From the NCBI GenBank assembly GCA_947502885.1, contig CANNBP010000001.1, forward strand, positions 1 to 64,000: a stretch of 64,000 nucleotides of DNA, read 5' to 3'. Shown here piece by piece: positions 52,575-61,868 of the stretch. The translations under genes and the position numbers were made by a program. The notes beneath the pieces were generated by a model, which ran no database searches, was not told the origin of the DNA, and worked only from the letters and a program-made list of their open reading frames with translations. Each line of letters opens with the position of its first letter. Position 1 is the stretch's first letter. The stretch comes from an uncultured Aquimarina sp. Its GTDB lineage: Bacteria > Bacteroidota > Bacteroidia > Flavobacteriales > Flavobacteriaceae.

Positions 52575-52590
52575 CAAAAAAAAGAGAACA

Positions 52591-53424
52591 ATGCTTAAGT
52601 TAGGAGAGTATAATATTTTAGAAGTTGTAAGAGAAAGAGATCAAGGAGTCTATCTTTGTGATGATGATGGCAATGAGGTTTTGTTACCTAATAAGTATGT
52701 TCCAGAACATTTTCATATTAGAGATAAGTTTAAGGTCTTCTTATATTTAGATAGTCAAGAACGAATTGTTGCAACAAATTTAGAACCATATATTACAGTT
52801 AATACTTTTGGATATCTAAAATGTACGAATGTGTCTGAAATTGGAGCTTTTTTAGATTGGGGGTTAGAGAAACACCTTTTTGTACCTTTTAAAGAGCAAG
52901 CGTCAAAGATGAGAGTAGGAAGTTGGTATCTTGTTTATATGTATATTGATGAAGAAACCAATAGACTTGTTGCATCAAGTAAAACAAATGCATTTTTAGA
53001 TAATTCTTTGGTACTATTGTCTTCTTATGATGAAGTAAAATTAATTGCGTCTCACCCTTCTCCACAAGGTTGGAATATGATTGTAAATCAAAAGCATTTA
53101 GGTCTGGTATACAGTGATGAAATTTTTCAGAAGATTACTGTTGGTGATGAACTTAAAGGGTATGTGAAAAAGGTACGCCCTGATGGAAAAATAGATTTGA
53201 CCTTACAACGCCATGGTTATAGAAGTATTGAACCTAATGCTCAGCAAATACTTGATGAATTAAATGCTAATGGTGGTTTTATAGATCTTAATGATAAATC
53301 TGATCCAGAAGATATAAAAGAAGTTTTTCAATTAAGTAAGAAGAGCTTTAAAAAGGCGATTGGAACACTTTATAAAGAAAGAAAAATACTTATAGAAAAG
53401 GATGGAATTAGACTTGTAGATTAA
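52591..53424 (+). CDS. CvfB-like S1 RNA-binding protein
   Basis: A 277-residue protein with the CvfB layout: three S1/OB-like repeats (about 1-60 LGEYNILEVVRERDQGVYL; 68-130 VNTFGYLKCTNVSEIGAFLDWGLEKHLFVPFKEQ; 160-210 LGLVYSDEIFQKITVGDELKGYVKKVRPDGKIDLTLQRHGY) and a C-terminal winged helix (about 225-277, KKSFKKAIGTLYKERKILIEKDGIRLVD). CvfB binds RNA in Staphylococcus, where it was found as a virulence regulator; the RNA targets here are unknown. It is monocistronic with its own promoter and terminator. Confidence 0.88.
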   Translation: MLKLGEYNILEVVRERDQGVYLCDDDGNEVLLPNKYVPEHFHIRDKFKVFLYLDSQERIVATNLEPYITVNTFGYLKCTNVSEIGAFLDWGLEKHLFVPFKEQASKMRVGSWYLVYMYIDEETNRLVASSKTNAFLDNSLVLLSSYDEVKLIASHPSPQGWNMIVNQKHLGLVYSDEIFQKITVGDELKGYVKKVRPDGKIDLTLQRHGYRSIEPNAQQILDELNANGGFIDLNDKSDPEDIKEVFQLSKKSFKKAIGTLYKERKILIEKDGIRLVD

Positions 53425-53459
53425 ATTATCTACAACTATAAAATATAATTCTTATATAG

Positions 53460-53500
53460 ATTCCCTATCAAAAATACGTTTTTGATAGGGAATTTAGTTT
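53460..53500. terminator. Terminator between convergent genes
   Basis: ATTCCCTATCAAAAA (53460-53474), loop TACG, and its exact complement (53479-53493), followed by TTAGTTTT. It lies between the cvfB-like and DinB stops; the stem is 15 bp. Confidence 0.88.
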
Positions 53501-53506
53501 TATGAA

Positions 53507-54040
53507 CTACTCTATTGTTTTTCCTAAAAACACATTATATTTTGAGTTAATAGGGTTACCAGTAGTTCTTCTAAAAGAGACTATTTGGCCTGTATGGTAT
53601 AGAGTGTCTGATAATGGCCCATTGATCGCATGCCAAAAAGGAAACTCTCTTTTATCTGCATCCTTATCATTTTGAATAATGATATTGAACTTTTCAATTT
53701 CTTCTTCTGTTTTTTTACAACAAAGTTCACGGGCTTTTTTGATGTTATTTAACGTTTCTTCTCTAAGACTATCAAATGTAAATTTTGATAAGTCATCGGT
53801 AGTAAGTCTTATACTAGATACATTTTGTGGCGCATTTACGATAAGAATAGAAAGCCAATATATATGCTCAATGGTTTTATACATGCTCATGGCTTCTTTA
53901 GAGGGTTGATATTGCAAATCTTTATCCGATAAATTCTCTGTAGCCCAATAATATCTATTTCCTAAACTATCCAAAAGTCTAGAGATAATGTTTCCGGATG
54001 AGTAACTTTCTGGGTAATCTGGTATTTGTTTGTATGACAT
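53507..54040 (-). CDS. DinB-family protein
   Basis: A 177-residue four-helix-bundle protein from ATG 54040 (family-like MSYKQIPDYPE); an in-frame start at 54073 adds 11 residues with no support. NRYYWATENLSDKDLQYQPSKEAMSMYKTIEHIYWLSILIV carries the first conserved His, and GPLSDTLYHTGQIVSFRRTTGNP holds the last His, together forming the usual three-His metal site. Members include bacillithiol/mycothiol transferases. It begins the long minus-strand accessory block at its downstream end. Confidence 0.85.
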   Translation of the reverse strand: MSYKQIPDYPESYSSGNIISRLLDSLGNRYYWATENLSDKDLQYQPSKEAMSMYKTIEHIYWLSILIVNAPQNVSSIRLTTDDLSKFTFDSLREETLNNIKKARELCCKKTEEEIEKFNIIIQNDKDADKREFPFWHAINGPLSDTLYHTGQIVSFRRTTGNPINSKYNVFLGKTIE

Positions 54041-54068
54041 TAATGTGGTTATGTTTAATGATTGATTA

Positions 54069-54076
54069 TTCAAAAA
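54069..54076 (-). promoter_or_regulatory. Promoter -7 box of the DinB gene
   Basis: On the minus strand TATTTTTG matches TAnnTTTG, 28 bp before ATG 54040. Confidence 0.4.
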
Positions 54077-54104
54077 TAAAACATTAATTAATTACCACAT
54101 TTAT

Positions 54105-54635
54105 TTATCTAGTGGTATTGTATTTATTTTTATTAATTCTAAAATACATTGCATTTTTGATTCCGTTGCAATAATCATTTTTCCAAAATTGCATCTTTAG
54201 TTTTTCTAGAACTCTTATAGAAGGTTTATTGTCTTTGGATACCCGACCAATAATCTCGTCAATTTTTAATGTATTAAATCCATAATCCAAGGTTGCTTTT
54301 GCCGCTTCTGTAGCATATCCTTTATTCCATTCGTTTTGCAAAAATCTAAAACCAATATCAACTAGACTTTCTTCATTAAGTTTTAATCCACACCAACCAA
54401 TAAAATCATCAGAAACTTTATTAATAACAGCCCAACGGCCATATCCATTTGTATCATAATCAGAGTAGTTCTCTAGAAAAGTTCTCGCCTCTAGTTTAGA
54501 TTCAAATGGTTTGTCTCCCGTATACTTTAATACTTCTAAGTCTGTATTTAGATCATACATGCTTTGTGCATCATTAAGAATGAACTCTCTCAATACCAGC
54601 CGATCGGTTTCAAGTATAATTTTCATATTATCCAT
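54105..54635 (-). CDS. GNAT acetyltransferase (RimJ/RimL-like)
   Basis: A 176-residue N-acetyltransferase. Features are ETDRLVLREFILNDAQSMYDL at the start, WAVINKVSDDFIGWCGLKLNEES in the middle and the acetyl-CoA pyrophosphate loop region NEWNKGYATEAAKATLDYGFNTLKIDEIIGRV, followed by NKPSIRVLEKL. The substrate is not evident. Its start is immediately next to the stop TAA of the amidohydrolase gene (54636-54638), so the two are cotranslated. A second ATG three codons later (54626) is possible. Confidence 0.9.
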   Translation of the reverse strand: MDNMKIILETDRLVLREFILNDAQSMYDLNTDLEVLKYTGDKPFESKLEARTFLENYSDYDTNGYGRWAVINKVSDDFIGWCGLKLNEESLVDIGFRFLQNEWNKGYATEAAKATLDYGFNTLKIDEIIGRVSKDNKPSIRVLEKLKMQFWKNDYCNGIKNAMYFRINKNKYNTTR

Positions 54636-56312
54636 TTACTTTTCGAATATTAATTTTCCTTGTAAGTAAGTTTGTAAAACTTCTGTTTTACCAATTTCAT
54701 CAGGAGAGATTTTAAATATATTTTGATTTAAAACGATAAAATCAGCTTCTTTCCCAACTTCTAACGTGCCCACTTTATCTTCTTGTCTCATTACATAGGC
54801 CGCATTAATCGTATATGCTTTAATAGCTTCTTTGAGCGTTAATTCTTGGGGAGCTCGTGTAGTTGCATTTTGTATACCTATAAATGGATTTAAAGAACTT
54901 ACATCCCAATCGCTACTTAATGTTATTCTTGCATTGGCTTGATTTAAGCTTTTTACCGGTATGATATTATCGTTTAATGATATTGAAACAAAATCATCAT
55001 TTTCATGCCAGTTTGATGGCTTAGTAAAATCTCCGGCAACTTGTGCATCTGCTGTTACATTTAATAATTTAAATCTTGAATAATCTGTGGGTGATACATA
55101 TTCTATATGTGTTAATCTATGTCTTCCTTTACTAGATCCACTTTGTTCTATGGCATTTAAAGCTTCTGTTACTCCACGATTTCCTATAGAATGAATATGA
55201 AAATCAAAGCCAACAGGTTCTAATTCTGAAATATAATTAGAAATACGATTTTGACTCACATAGTTTATACCGTTATTGGTTTGTAAGTTAAAGAGGTTAA
55301 TCGTATAATCATTTTTCATTGCAGATGTTGTATTCACCACAATTCCGTCAGAATAAAGTTTAATTTGATTTATTTTTAGTAGATCACTTGTTTCAAAAGA
55401 GTATAGAGATTTTAAGTTTTTAATTTGTACATCATCATCTTCGGTAGGGTAGAGCCAAAGCCCAAGATTTACTCTTACGGTTAATTTACCTTCATTTTGA
55501 ATACGTTTCCACGTTAAATGATGATTTCTCTTCCAATACGTTCTGGCATCACAAATAGATGTGATTCCGTTTTTTGCTAACTCAGGTAATGCCGAATTAA
55601 TGATGCCTTCAAAATCATTTTGTTCATTATTGGGGATTGAAGAAATTGCCAAATCAATAACTAAATTCCCTGCGTTATCTATTAAAAGACCGTTGGGCTC
55701 TCCATTTTTATCTTTCATTATAATTCCGCCAGTTGGATTGGTAGAATTACTATTAATTCCTGCTAGTTCTAATGCTTTGGAGTTTACCCATATAGAATGA
55801 GAAGTTTGCTCCATAATAGCAATAGGTTTTGTTGTAGAAATATCATTTAAAATCTCTACAGGTGTTTTTGATGAATCAAGAAGTGTATGGATATCAAATC
55901 CCCAACCTAGAATCCATTTTGAATCTATATTTTCATTTACAGCGCTTTCAATATCATAGCTATAGTTTTCTGCATTAGTCACTTTTGCATCAAGCGTAAA
56001 TTGAAAATTGTTTGAAGATGCCTCTAAAGGGTGAACATGTACATCATGAATTCCGGGCATTATCATTTTATTTTGTAAATCAATAATTTCGGTATTTTCA
56101 GTAGTCATATTTCGAACCTCAGAATTTGTTCCGATAACTACAATAATACCGTCACGAATAAGCATAGCTTCTGCCCAGTCCTGATTTTGAGCAACTGTAT
56201 AAATTTTACCATTTACAAAGGCCCGGTCATTATTTTGCTCAGATAAAATTGTATTATCATTTTTTTTACAAGAAAGAAGACTAATAAGAACTGATAAAAG
56301 TATAAATTTCAT
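54636..56312 (-). CDS. Amidohydrolase-family lipoprotein (YtcJ-like)
   Basis: A 558-residue protein from ATG 56312, chosen because it begins the lipoprotein signal MKFILLSVLISLLSCKK; the frame is open to 56348. The amidohydrolase_3 fold is seen in IDLQNKMIMPGIHDVHVHPLEA (metal His-x-His), WILGWGFDIHTLL, the C-terminal SSDWDVSSLNPFIGIQNATTR and LTLKEAIKAYTINAAYVMRQEDKVGTLEVGKEADFIVL. Such enzymes hydrolyse amides or N-formyl groups, here outside the cytoplasm. It is upstream of the GNAT gene in the minus-strand block. Confidence 0.9.
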   Translation of the reverse strand: MKFILLSVLISLLSCKKNDNTILSEQNNDRAFVNGKIYTVAQNQDWAEAMLIRDGIIVVIGTNSEVRNMTTENTEIIDLQNKMIMPGIHDVHVHPLEASSNNFQFTLDAKVTNAENYSYDIESAVNENIDSKWILGWGFDIHTLLDSSKTPVEILNDISTTKPIAIMEQTSHSIWVNSKALELAGINSNSTNPTGGIIMKDKNGEPNGLLIDNAGNLVIDLAISSIPNNEQNDFEGIINSALPELAKNGITSICDARTYWKRNHHLTWKRIQNEGKLTVRVNLGLWLYPTEDDDVQIKNLKSLYSFETSDLLKINQIKLYSDGIVVNTTSAMKNDYTINLFNLQTNNGINYVSQNRISNYISELEPVGFDFHIHSIGNRGVTEALNAIEQSGSSKGRHRLTHIEYVSPTDYSRFKLLNVTADAQVAGDFTKPSNWHENDDFVSISLNDNIIPVKSLNQANARITLSSDWDVSSLNPFIGIQNATTRAPQELTLKEAIKAYTINAAYVMRQEDKVGTLEVGKEADFIVLNQNIFKISPDEIGKTEVLQTYLQGKLIFEK

Positions 56313-56429
56313 AGAATTAATTAGTTTAGAAAGGAGATTGTAAGGCATCTAGTTATACATTAAGTTACTAAATAATAATTAATTACTAATTAGATCACCT
56401 TACATTAGTCTTTAAATAAGAACGATTTG

Positions 56430-56996
56430 TTATACTAAAGCCAATAATTCTTCTGTATTTATTACCATAGCAAATTCTTCATTTAAACTTGCCAAGGTTG
56501 TTTGGTGAATAATTTCAGAAGAGAATTTTTCTCCATTAATGCCTATTCTATCAAATGTTGCCGTGGCGTCTGATATAAGAATGGTTTCAAAACCAAAATT
56601 ACCAGCCATTCTTGTTGTGGTAGAAATGCAATGATTTGTTGTAAGACCGACAATAACTAGTTTTTTTATCCCTTGACTTTCTAATTGTTCTTGAAGGTCT
56701 GTACCTATAAAGGCACTGTTTACATCTTTTATAATTACAGGCTCTCCGTGTATTGGTTTTACTTCGTCTTTTATTTCAAATCCAGGATGTGATTTATGTA
56801 ATCTAGATACTGGATTTTGAGAGCTATGAATAATATGAAAAATGGGTAAACTTAAGGCTCTCCATGTATATAAAAGTTGGGCAGATTTTTCTTCTGCATC
56901 TTTATTATTTCTATTACCTCCCCAATATTCTTCTTCATCAAATCCTTTTTGTATATCAATTAATAATAAGGCTGTATTATGTTCTCTTAAACTCAT
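56430..56996 (-). CDS. Isochorismatase-like cysteine hydrolase
   Basis: A 188-residue protein with the isochorismatase-fold catalytic triad: Asp in ALLLIDIQKGF, Lys in PVIIKDVNSAFIG and Cys in VGLTTNHCISTTTRMAGNFGFETIL. Family members include nicotinamidases and other amidases; the isochorismatase substrate is not assured and no enterobactin-type pathway is nearby. It is single-gene spaced from its neighbours by 100-170 bp, so probably monocistronic. Confidence 0.9.
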   Translation of the reverse strand: MSLREHNTALLLIDIQKGFDEEEYWGGNRNNKDAEEKSAQLLYTWRALSLPIFHIIHSSQNPVSRLHKSHPGFEIKDEVKPIHGEPVIIKDVNSAFIGTDLQEQLESQGIKKLVIVGLTTNHCISTTTRMAGNFGFETILISDATATFDRIGINGEKFSSEIIHQTTLASLNEEFAMVINTEELLALV

Positions 56997-57163
56997 TTTT
57001 AACTCCTTTTATAAATTATAAAATATAATTAATGCATATATATAGTGAATAAAGATATGTTGTTATATATAAAAAAGAGAATAAATTAACTTCAGATTTT
57101 ATTGAAAACACAAATAAATAAAATGATGAAGCGTGATTAGTTTTTTAGATGTAATTTTGACTT

Positions 57164-57772
57164 TTATTCTATTTGATTACAATATTCGTTCATTTTGGAA
57201 AGCATGATTCTATAATGATTTTTTAATTTAGGATCATTTTTTAACAAACTTGCTTTTTGAGCAGATGCGTTAGCGTTTTTACAATCCAAAACTCCATCTA
57301 GGTATATATGCGCTAAAAACAGATGTGCATTAGCTTTCCAATAATTTGATTTACATTTGCTAAGCATGTTTTTTAATGTATTGTGTGCACTGCTGTAATG
57401 TGATTGTGAAATAAAAACTCGTGATTTGTTAATGTGATTTGGCCAATAGTTAAAATCTTGTTTTATTCCTTGATTAAAATAACTTAATGCTTCTTTATTA
57501 TTTTTTTCGACCAAGGCGATTGACCCCAATTTATTTAATGTAATGGTATTTTTCTCGATCTCCAAGGATTTTTTAAAGAAGGTTTTTGCGTTATCAAAGT
57601 CATTTTGATTAAATAATGTAACCCCTTTAATGTAATGATCTGTAGCTTGTTGATTTTGTATTTTTTGACTTAACTCTTTAATATCATTAGAGTTTTCTTG
57701 AATTGTCTCGGTTTTATTCTTTTGGCATGCAACAACGAAGAGTAATACTAGTATAAATGGTAGGTTTTTCAT
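57164..57772 (-). CDS. TPR-repeat lipoprotein
   Basis: A 202-residue product starting MKNLPFILVLLFVVACQKNK, a lipoprotein signal (Cys about residue 16). At least three TPR units follow: HYIKGVTLFNQNDFDNAKTFFKKSLE, LNKLGSIALVEKNNKEALSYFNQG and AHNTLKNMLSKCKSNYWKANAHLFLAHIYL. TPR domains bind proteins, so this is probably an adaptor under the outer membrane. Partners are unknown. Confidence 0.8.
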   Translation of the reverse strand: MKNLPFILVLLFVVACQKNKTETIQENSNDIKELSQKIQNQQATDHYIKGVTLFNQNDFDNAKTFFKKSLEIEKNTITLNKLGSIALVEKNNKEALSYFNQGIKQDFNYWPNHINKSRVFISQSHYSSAHNTLKNMLSKCKSNYWKANAHLFLAHIYLDGVLDCKNANASAQKASLLKNDPKLKNHYRIMLSKMNEYCNQIE

Positions 57773-57966
57773 TTTTAAATTTTGTTAATATTAATGGACC
57801 TTGAAAAGTAAACCAGTTTTTATTAATTTGAAACGATTAAATTAGTTTGATGATCTTATAAAACTAGGTTTACAAACATACTTTTACATTATAATGCAGA
57901 GTTTTAAAAAAATAACAGAATCAAAATATTAATGATGAGAAGATATACTTTTTGGCTCACAAAAAA

Positions 57967-59106
57967 TTAACTTTCATGTTTTAATATATTTTCTATGCAT
58001 GTTTTAAACATAGATATACCAGTATCAATTATTTCTTCGGGAAAATCATAATCGGTATGATGTAAGGCAGGAGAATTTACTCCAGAACCTAAACCGAACA
58101 TTGCTGCTTTATATTTTTTTGAAAACCACCCAAAATCTTCTCCGAATCTAAATGGTTGGGATTCTTTCTTGATTTTAAAGTTATTGAATTTAGCGGCTTT
58201 TTGAATAATATGGTTACACACTTGATTATTCTGTGTTGCCGGAAAATGCTCAAACCAATCAATAGTATATTTTAATTTATGAATTTCACATTCATTTTTG
58301 ACAATGGTCAGTAATGTTTCTTTTATTTTTTTCATTACACTTTCGTCCCATGTTCTTAGAGTATAATGCAATTCTGCATTTTCTGGAGAAATCCCATATG
58401 ATTTTTGCCCTACTAAAATATGTATAGGAGTTAAAATTGCAAAATCATCATTTTTAGGTTGATGTTCATTTAATTTAGATAATTTACTTACAATAGTTGA
58501 TACTGCAAGAGTAGGATTTATTCCATTCTCTGGTTGTGCAGCATGGGCTTTTTTGCCTTTTAAATAAATAGCAGCGCTTTGAACTTCGGCAGAAAAATTG
58601 TTTTCCAATTGTATAATGCTATGCATTGGTTCTCCTGGAATGTTATGAAGGGCAAATAGATAATCTAGATTTAAACTTTGAAACTTGATATCATTCAACA
58701 TTTTAAACGCTCCTTTTCCAGTTTCTTCGGCGGGTTGAAATAGTAAAACAATTTGCCCCGATGTGAATGCCTTTTCTTTAATCCAGAAAATAAGCCCTGC
58801 AACAATAGCCATATGACCGTCATGCCCACATTTATGCGAAACTCCTTCGTTTATTGATCTATATTCGAATTGATTTTCTTCAGTAATGGGTAGTGCATCT
58901 AATTCGCATCTAATACCAATAGTTGGACCACTGTCTGAAAACTTATAAACAGCTGCAATACCATGACCTCCAATATTAGTAATTATCTGAGTATCATTAT
59001 ATGTTCTTATAAAGTAGACAATTCTTTCTGCTGTTAGTTTTTCAAAACCAGATAATTCAGGGTTTTGATGAAGCTCCTTACGTAAGTCTTTAATTTTATC
59101 AAGCAT
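57967..59106 (-). CDS. M20-family amidohydrolase / peptidase
   Basis: A 379-residue cytoplasmic enzyme. The metal-binding sequences are in order: SHKCGHDGHMAIVAGLIFW (His, Asp), LFQPAEETGKGAFKML (Glu pair), LFALHNIPGEPMHSI and ALHHTDYDFPEEIIDTG (His). IAAVYKFSDSGPTIGIRCELDALPI and the inserted dimerisation domain (KKAHAAQPENGINPTLAVS) mark the M20D group, which includes N-acyl-amino-acid hydrolases and peptidases. The 340-bp upstream region contains the 41-bp tandem repeat array. Confidence 0.92.
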   Translation of the reverse strand: MLDKIKDLRKELHQNPELSGFEKLTAERIVYFIRTYNDTQIITNIGGHGIAAVYKFSDSGPTIGIRCELDALPITEENQFEYRSINEGVSHKCGHDGHMAIVAGLIFWIKEKAFTSGQIVLLFQPAEETGKGAFKMLNDIKFQSLNLDYLFALHNIPGEPMHSIIQLENNFSAEVQSAAIYLKGKKAHAAQPENGINPTLAVSTIVSKLSKLNEHQPKNDDFAILTPIHILVGQKSYGISPENAELHYTLRTWDESVMKKIKETLLTIVKNECEIHKLKYTIDWFEHFPATQNNQVCNHIIQKAAKFNNFKIKKESQPFRFGEDFGWFSKKYKAAMFGLGSGVNSPALHHTDYDFPEEIIDTGISMFKTCIENILKHES

Positions 59107-59219
59107 TCTATGTATTCTTAAATTGGTCTTGTAAAATTATCAAATAGACTTTAATTCTGATTCATAAATATTTCTAAAAACTAAGTATGTGATATGATTT
59201 ATTTTTTTAAAATGATTAC

Positions 59220-59434
59220 AACTCAGAAAAAGTGAGTTTCCCATATGGGATAATGGTTTTAACTCAGAAAAAATGGGTTTCCCGCATGGGGTAGTGGTTT
59301 TAACTCAGAAAAATTGGGCATTCCGTATGGGGTAGTCGTTTTAACTTATAAAAATTGAGTTTCCTGTATGGAGTAATGGTTTTAACTCAGAAAAATTAGG
59401 TTTCCCAAATGGGATAGTAGTTTTAACTCAGAAA
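59220..59434. repeat. 41-bp tandem repeat, five copies plus a partial sixth
   Basis: Five units of exactly 41 bp start at 59220, 59261, 59302, 59343 and 59384, and a 10-bp sixth start at 59425. Each begins AACTCAGAAAAA (one is AACTTATAAAAA) and ends in GTTTT or a near variant. The centre of each is a small inverted repeat: TCCCATATGGGA in unit 1, TCCCAAATGGGA in unit 5, and degenerate forms TCCCGCATGGGG, TTCCGTATGGGG and TTCCTGTATGGA in units 2-4. As 41 is not a multiple of 3, it is not protein-coding. It lies 13 bp beyond the stop of the methyltransferase gene, in the spacer before the M20 gene on the minus strand. Confidence 0.95.
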
Positions 59435-59446
59435 TTATAGTTATTT

Positions 59447-60154
59447 CTATCTTTTTATAGCACTAATACACATAAATGCAGGGAACTCATTTAATTCTTT
59501 ATAATGCTTTGGATCAAGTTCTTCAAATTCTTTTACAGGCTTTGGTTCGACTATTTTATCTATACAAAAGCCATTGTTTACGATAGGAGTAATGCATTCT
59601 CCCAGAGGCCTACGATAACTATGCATTTGTATAGGTTTACCAAACCCCGACCATGTACAATTGACAGCTTCAATTTCAAAATATTTCTCAGATTTGAAGT
59701 AGTTGTATTCAAAAAAAGGATGTTCTATCGAGATAATGAGTTTGCCATTGGGTTTTAATACTCTTTGAAATTCTTGCATCGTTATATTCCAGTCTTCTAT
59801 GTAGTGTAATGCCAATGCACAAATTACAATGTCAAAAGATGCGCTTGAAAGTGTTTCTAGAGGCTCACTTAAATCCTGAACAAAGAATACTCCCGATTCT
59901 GAGTTTCTTTCTCTGGCTAATTTTATCATTTGTGGACTAATGTCAAAACCAGTAACATTAGCTCCTTTTTTGATTAGTATTTCGGCATATTTGCCTGGGC
60001 CGCAAGCTGCATCGAGTATTGATTTACCTTTTACATCACCGATTAGCTTAAGTGTATTAGGTCTATCATAATAAGCATTATGAGGTTTATGATCAATTAG
60101 ATTGTTATAACTATCTGCTAAATCATCATAAGCCTTTTTTATTTTCTCTTTCAT
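59447..60154 (-). CDS. SAM-dependent methyltransferase
   Basis: A class I methyltransferase of 235 residues from ATG 60154 (MKEKIKKAYDDLADSYNNL); the frame is open to 60199 with an unlikely extension. Motif I is GKSILDAACGPGKYAEILIKKGANVTGFDIS, and motifs II/III are DIVICALALHYIEDWNITMQEFQRVLKPNGKLIISIEHPFFEYN. No feature shows the substrate; Methyltransf_11-type small-molecule methylation is usual. Its transcript would end in or read through the 41-bp repeats. Confidence 0.92.
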   Translation of the reverse strand: MKEKIKKAYDDLADSYNNLIDHKPHNAYYDRPNTLKLIGDVKGKSILDAACGPGKYAEILIKKGANVTGFDISPQMIKLARERNSESGVFFVQDLSEPLETLSSASFDIVICALALHYIEDWNITMQEFQRVLKPNGKLIISIEHPFFEYNYFKSEKYFEIEAVNCTWSGFGKPIQMHSYRRPLGECITPIVNNGFCIDKIVEPKPVKEFEELDPKHYKELNEFPAFMCISAIKR

Positions 60155-60201
60155 AGGGTACAATATAACATCAATTAAACTAGGAGTTGGTACTATCAAT
60201 T

Positions 60202-60612
60202 CTATGTCTTATTTATATCAGATTTTGAAGCAGTTTTTAATTCTAAAATGGACAAAAGTGTAATAATGATAATTTCGACAAAAAAATATAATAAGCCTAA
60301 AAATGTAAGTCTGTGATAAAAGTAAATAACTAACCCTATGGTTAGGCAACAGTATGCAAGGTTAACCATAGCAATAATTTTAAGATATAACCTCGAGTTT
60401 TTTTGAGTAAACAAGAAACATAAAAAAGAGTATAGAGCAAAAATACAAGCCAAAAACGATAGAAAATATAGTATGTTTATCGGCATTCCGAACGTACTTT
60501 CAAATCTTACTAATATGATCCCTAATAATAAAGCAGATACTATAGCTCCACAACTATCTAATAAGAATAAACTTTTAGGCTTGACCTTACTACCAATTTG
60601 TTCAAAATACAT
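60202..60612 (-). CDS. Small four-helix membrane protein
   Basis: A 136-residue protein with four hydrophobic segments (about 16-33, 42-66, 79-97 and 103-120) and short polar ends, without a recognisable enzyme or transporter motif. ILYFLSFLACIFALYSFLCFLF and LGLLYFFVEIIIITLLSILELK are typical of the helices. The topology resembles small membrane proteins that accompany methyltransferases, but I cannot name a family. Confidence 0.7.
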   Translation of the reverse strand: MYFEQIGSKVKPKSLFLLDSCGAIVSALLLGIILVRFESTFGMPINILYFLSFLACIFALYSFLCFLFTQKNSRLYLKIIAMVNLAYCCLTIGLVIYFYHRLTFLGLLYFFVEIIIITLLSILELKTASKSDINKT

Positions 60613-60631
60613 TTTGTTCAGAACTCCAATT

Positions 60632-61429
60632 TTACGAATTTTTTAATGAATCTATAATTGTTTTTATTTCAACAATTTCTTCTGGTATCCAATCAAAAGA
60701 AGAATCTAATTCATATGCTTTCTGTTTTAGTTTTAAAGCCTCCTCATATCGTTTAGATTGCAATAATAAATCCGCTTTAGAATCATAGGGATTCCCTCTT
60801 TTAGGTTCACATCTTATATAGTTATCAAAAGCTTTTTCGGCCTTATCGAGTTCATTATTATTTATATAAGCATACCCAAGAATATTATATCCAGATCCAT
60901 AATTATTATCAATTTCTACAGACTTCTCACCGGCTTTAATTGCTAAACTTGGATTTTTTCTAAATAGTAAAAAACTAATGGTATGATATATATATTTGTC
61001 TGATGGGTTTAGTTTAGCTACTTTAAATAAGCGTTCTTCTAAAATATCATCAGGGTTGTTTAGTCTAAATTCTGATGCTTCAACTAACATTTGCTCATCT
61101 TTAGAAACCAAATCTTTGTATTTTTTTGCTAATTCATGATTAGCCTTTTTTATAGAATCATTTGGAGCATATATCGAGATGAAATTATACATTCTTACAA
61201 ATTTATCATCCAATGCTATTGCTTGTTCATAATGTTCTATAGGGTTGCCGTTTAACCCATTTTGAACTAAAAATCGAGCTTTTTCAAAGTGTTCTTTTGC
61301 CTTTTCATTTGATGTTGTAATTGGGATCAAACTCGATTTTGTTTTTTGATTATTCATTTTATTATTCTTGCATGATATTATTGATAGAACGACTATAGAA
61401 AAAAGTATTTTGAAATATTTGATATGCAT
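60632..61429 (-). CDS. TPR-repeat lipoprotein
   Basis: A 265-residue product with signal peptide and lipobox VLSIISC (Cys about residue 20). TPR-like helix pairs run through the protein: AKEHFEKARFLVQNGLNGNPIEHYEQAIAL, SGYNILGYAYINNNELDKAEKAFDNYIRC and SKADLLLQSKRYEEALKLKQKAYELD. It is probably a periplasmic or envelope adaptor. It is 19 bp upstream of the four-helix membrane gene on the same strand, so the two may be cotranscribed. Confidence 0.8.
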   Translation of the reverse strand: MHIKYFKILFSIVVLSIISCKNNKMNNQKTKSSLIPITTSNEKAKEHFEKARFLVQNGLNGNPIEHYEQAIALDDKFVRMYNFISIYAPNDSIKKANHELAKKYKDLVSKDEQMLVEASEFRLNNPDDILEERLFKVAKLNPSDKYIYHTISFLLFRKNPSLAIKAGEKSVEIDNNYGSGYNILGYAYINNNELDKAEKAFDNYIRCEPKRGNPYDSKADLLLQSKRYEEALKLKQKAYELDSSFDWIPEEIVEIKTIIDSLKNS

Positions 61430-61496
61430 TTTAGTGTGTTTACTATGTATGTAAATGTTAAAACAAAAACTGAATTTTGCAATTGATTATTCTCAA

Positions 61497-61862
61497 TTAC
61501 TTATTAGAATGTAAACCTATTTTATTTCCTTCAGAATCTATTAATTGAGCAAAGAAACCAAATTCTCCAATATCAGTTTTCGGAATCAATAATTTACCTC
61601 CAGCTTCTTCAACACGTCCAGCTTCTGTTTCTACATCTTCACATGTAAAGTATATGATAGTCCCATCTTGACTAGGCTTTTGATCACCAGATTCCACCAA
61701 AGCTCCTGCAGAACCAATTTGGTTTGGAACTCCAAACATATACATTTTACCATCGGGCATGTCTATGAATTGAAATTCTAAATTAAAAACTTTTGAATAG
61801 AAGTTTTTTGCCCTTTCAAGATCTGTGGTAGCGATCTCAAACCATTGTATTGGATTATTCAT
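61497..61862 (-). CDS. VOC-family (glyoxalase-like) protein
   Basis: A 121-residue single glyoxalase/bleomycin-resistance fold: WFEIATTDLERAKNFYSKVFNLEFQF, then IIYFTCEDVETEAGRVEEAGGKLL and FAQLIDSEGNKIGLHSNK. The usual metal ligands of VOC enzymes are not clearly all present, so it could be a binding protein. Substrate unknown. It is 6 bp upstream-adjacent to the GrpB-like gene stop on the minus strand, so it is downstream in the same transcript. Confidence 0.85.
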   Translation of the reverse strand: MNNPIQWFEIATTDLERAKNFYSKVFNLEFQFIDMPDGKMYMFGVPNQIGSAGALVESGDQKPSQDGTIIYFTCEDVETEAGRVEEAGGKLLIPKTDIGEFGFFAQLIDSEGNKIGLHSNK

Positions 61863-61868
61863 TTGTGT

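Noticed and set aside
59220..59434. CRISPR array interpretation of the 41-bp repeats
   Set aside because: Units are contiguous with no unique spacers between them, and no cas genes are present.
59504..59758. 84-codon plus-strand ORF opposite the methyltransferase gene
   Set aside because: It is antisense to a gene with intact SAM-binding motifs and has no family features.
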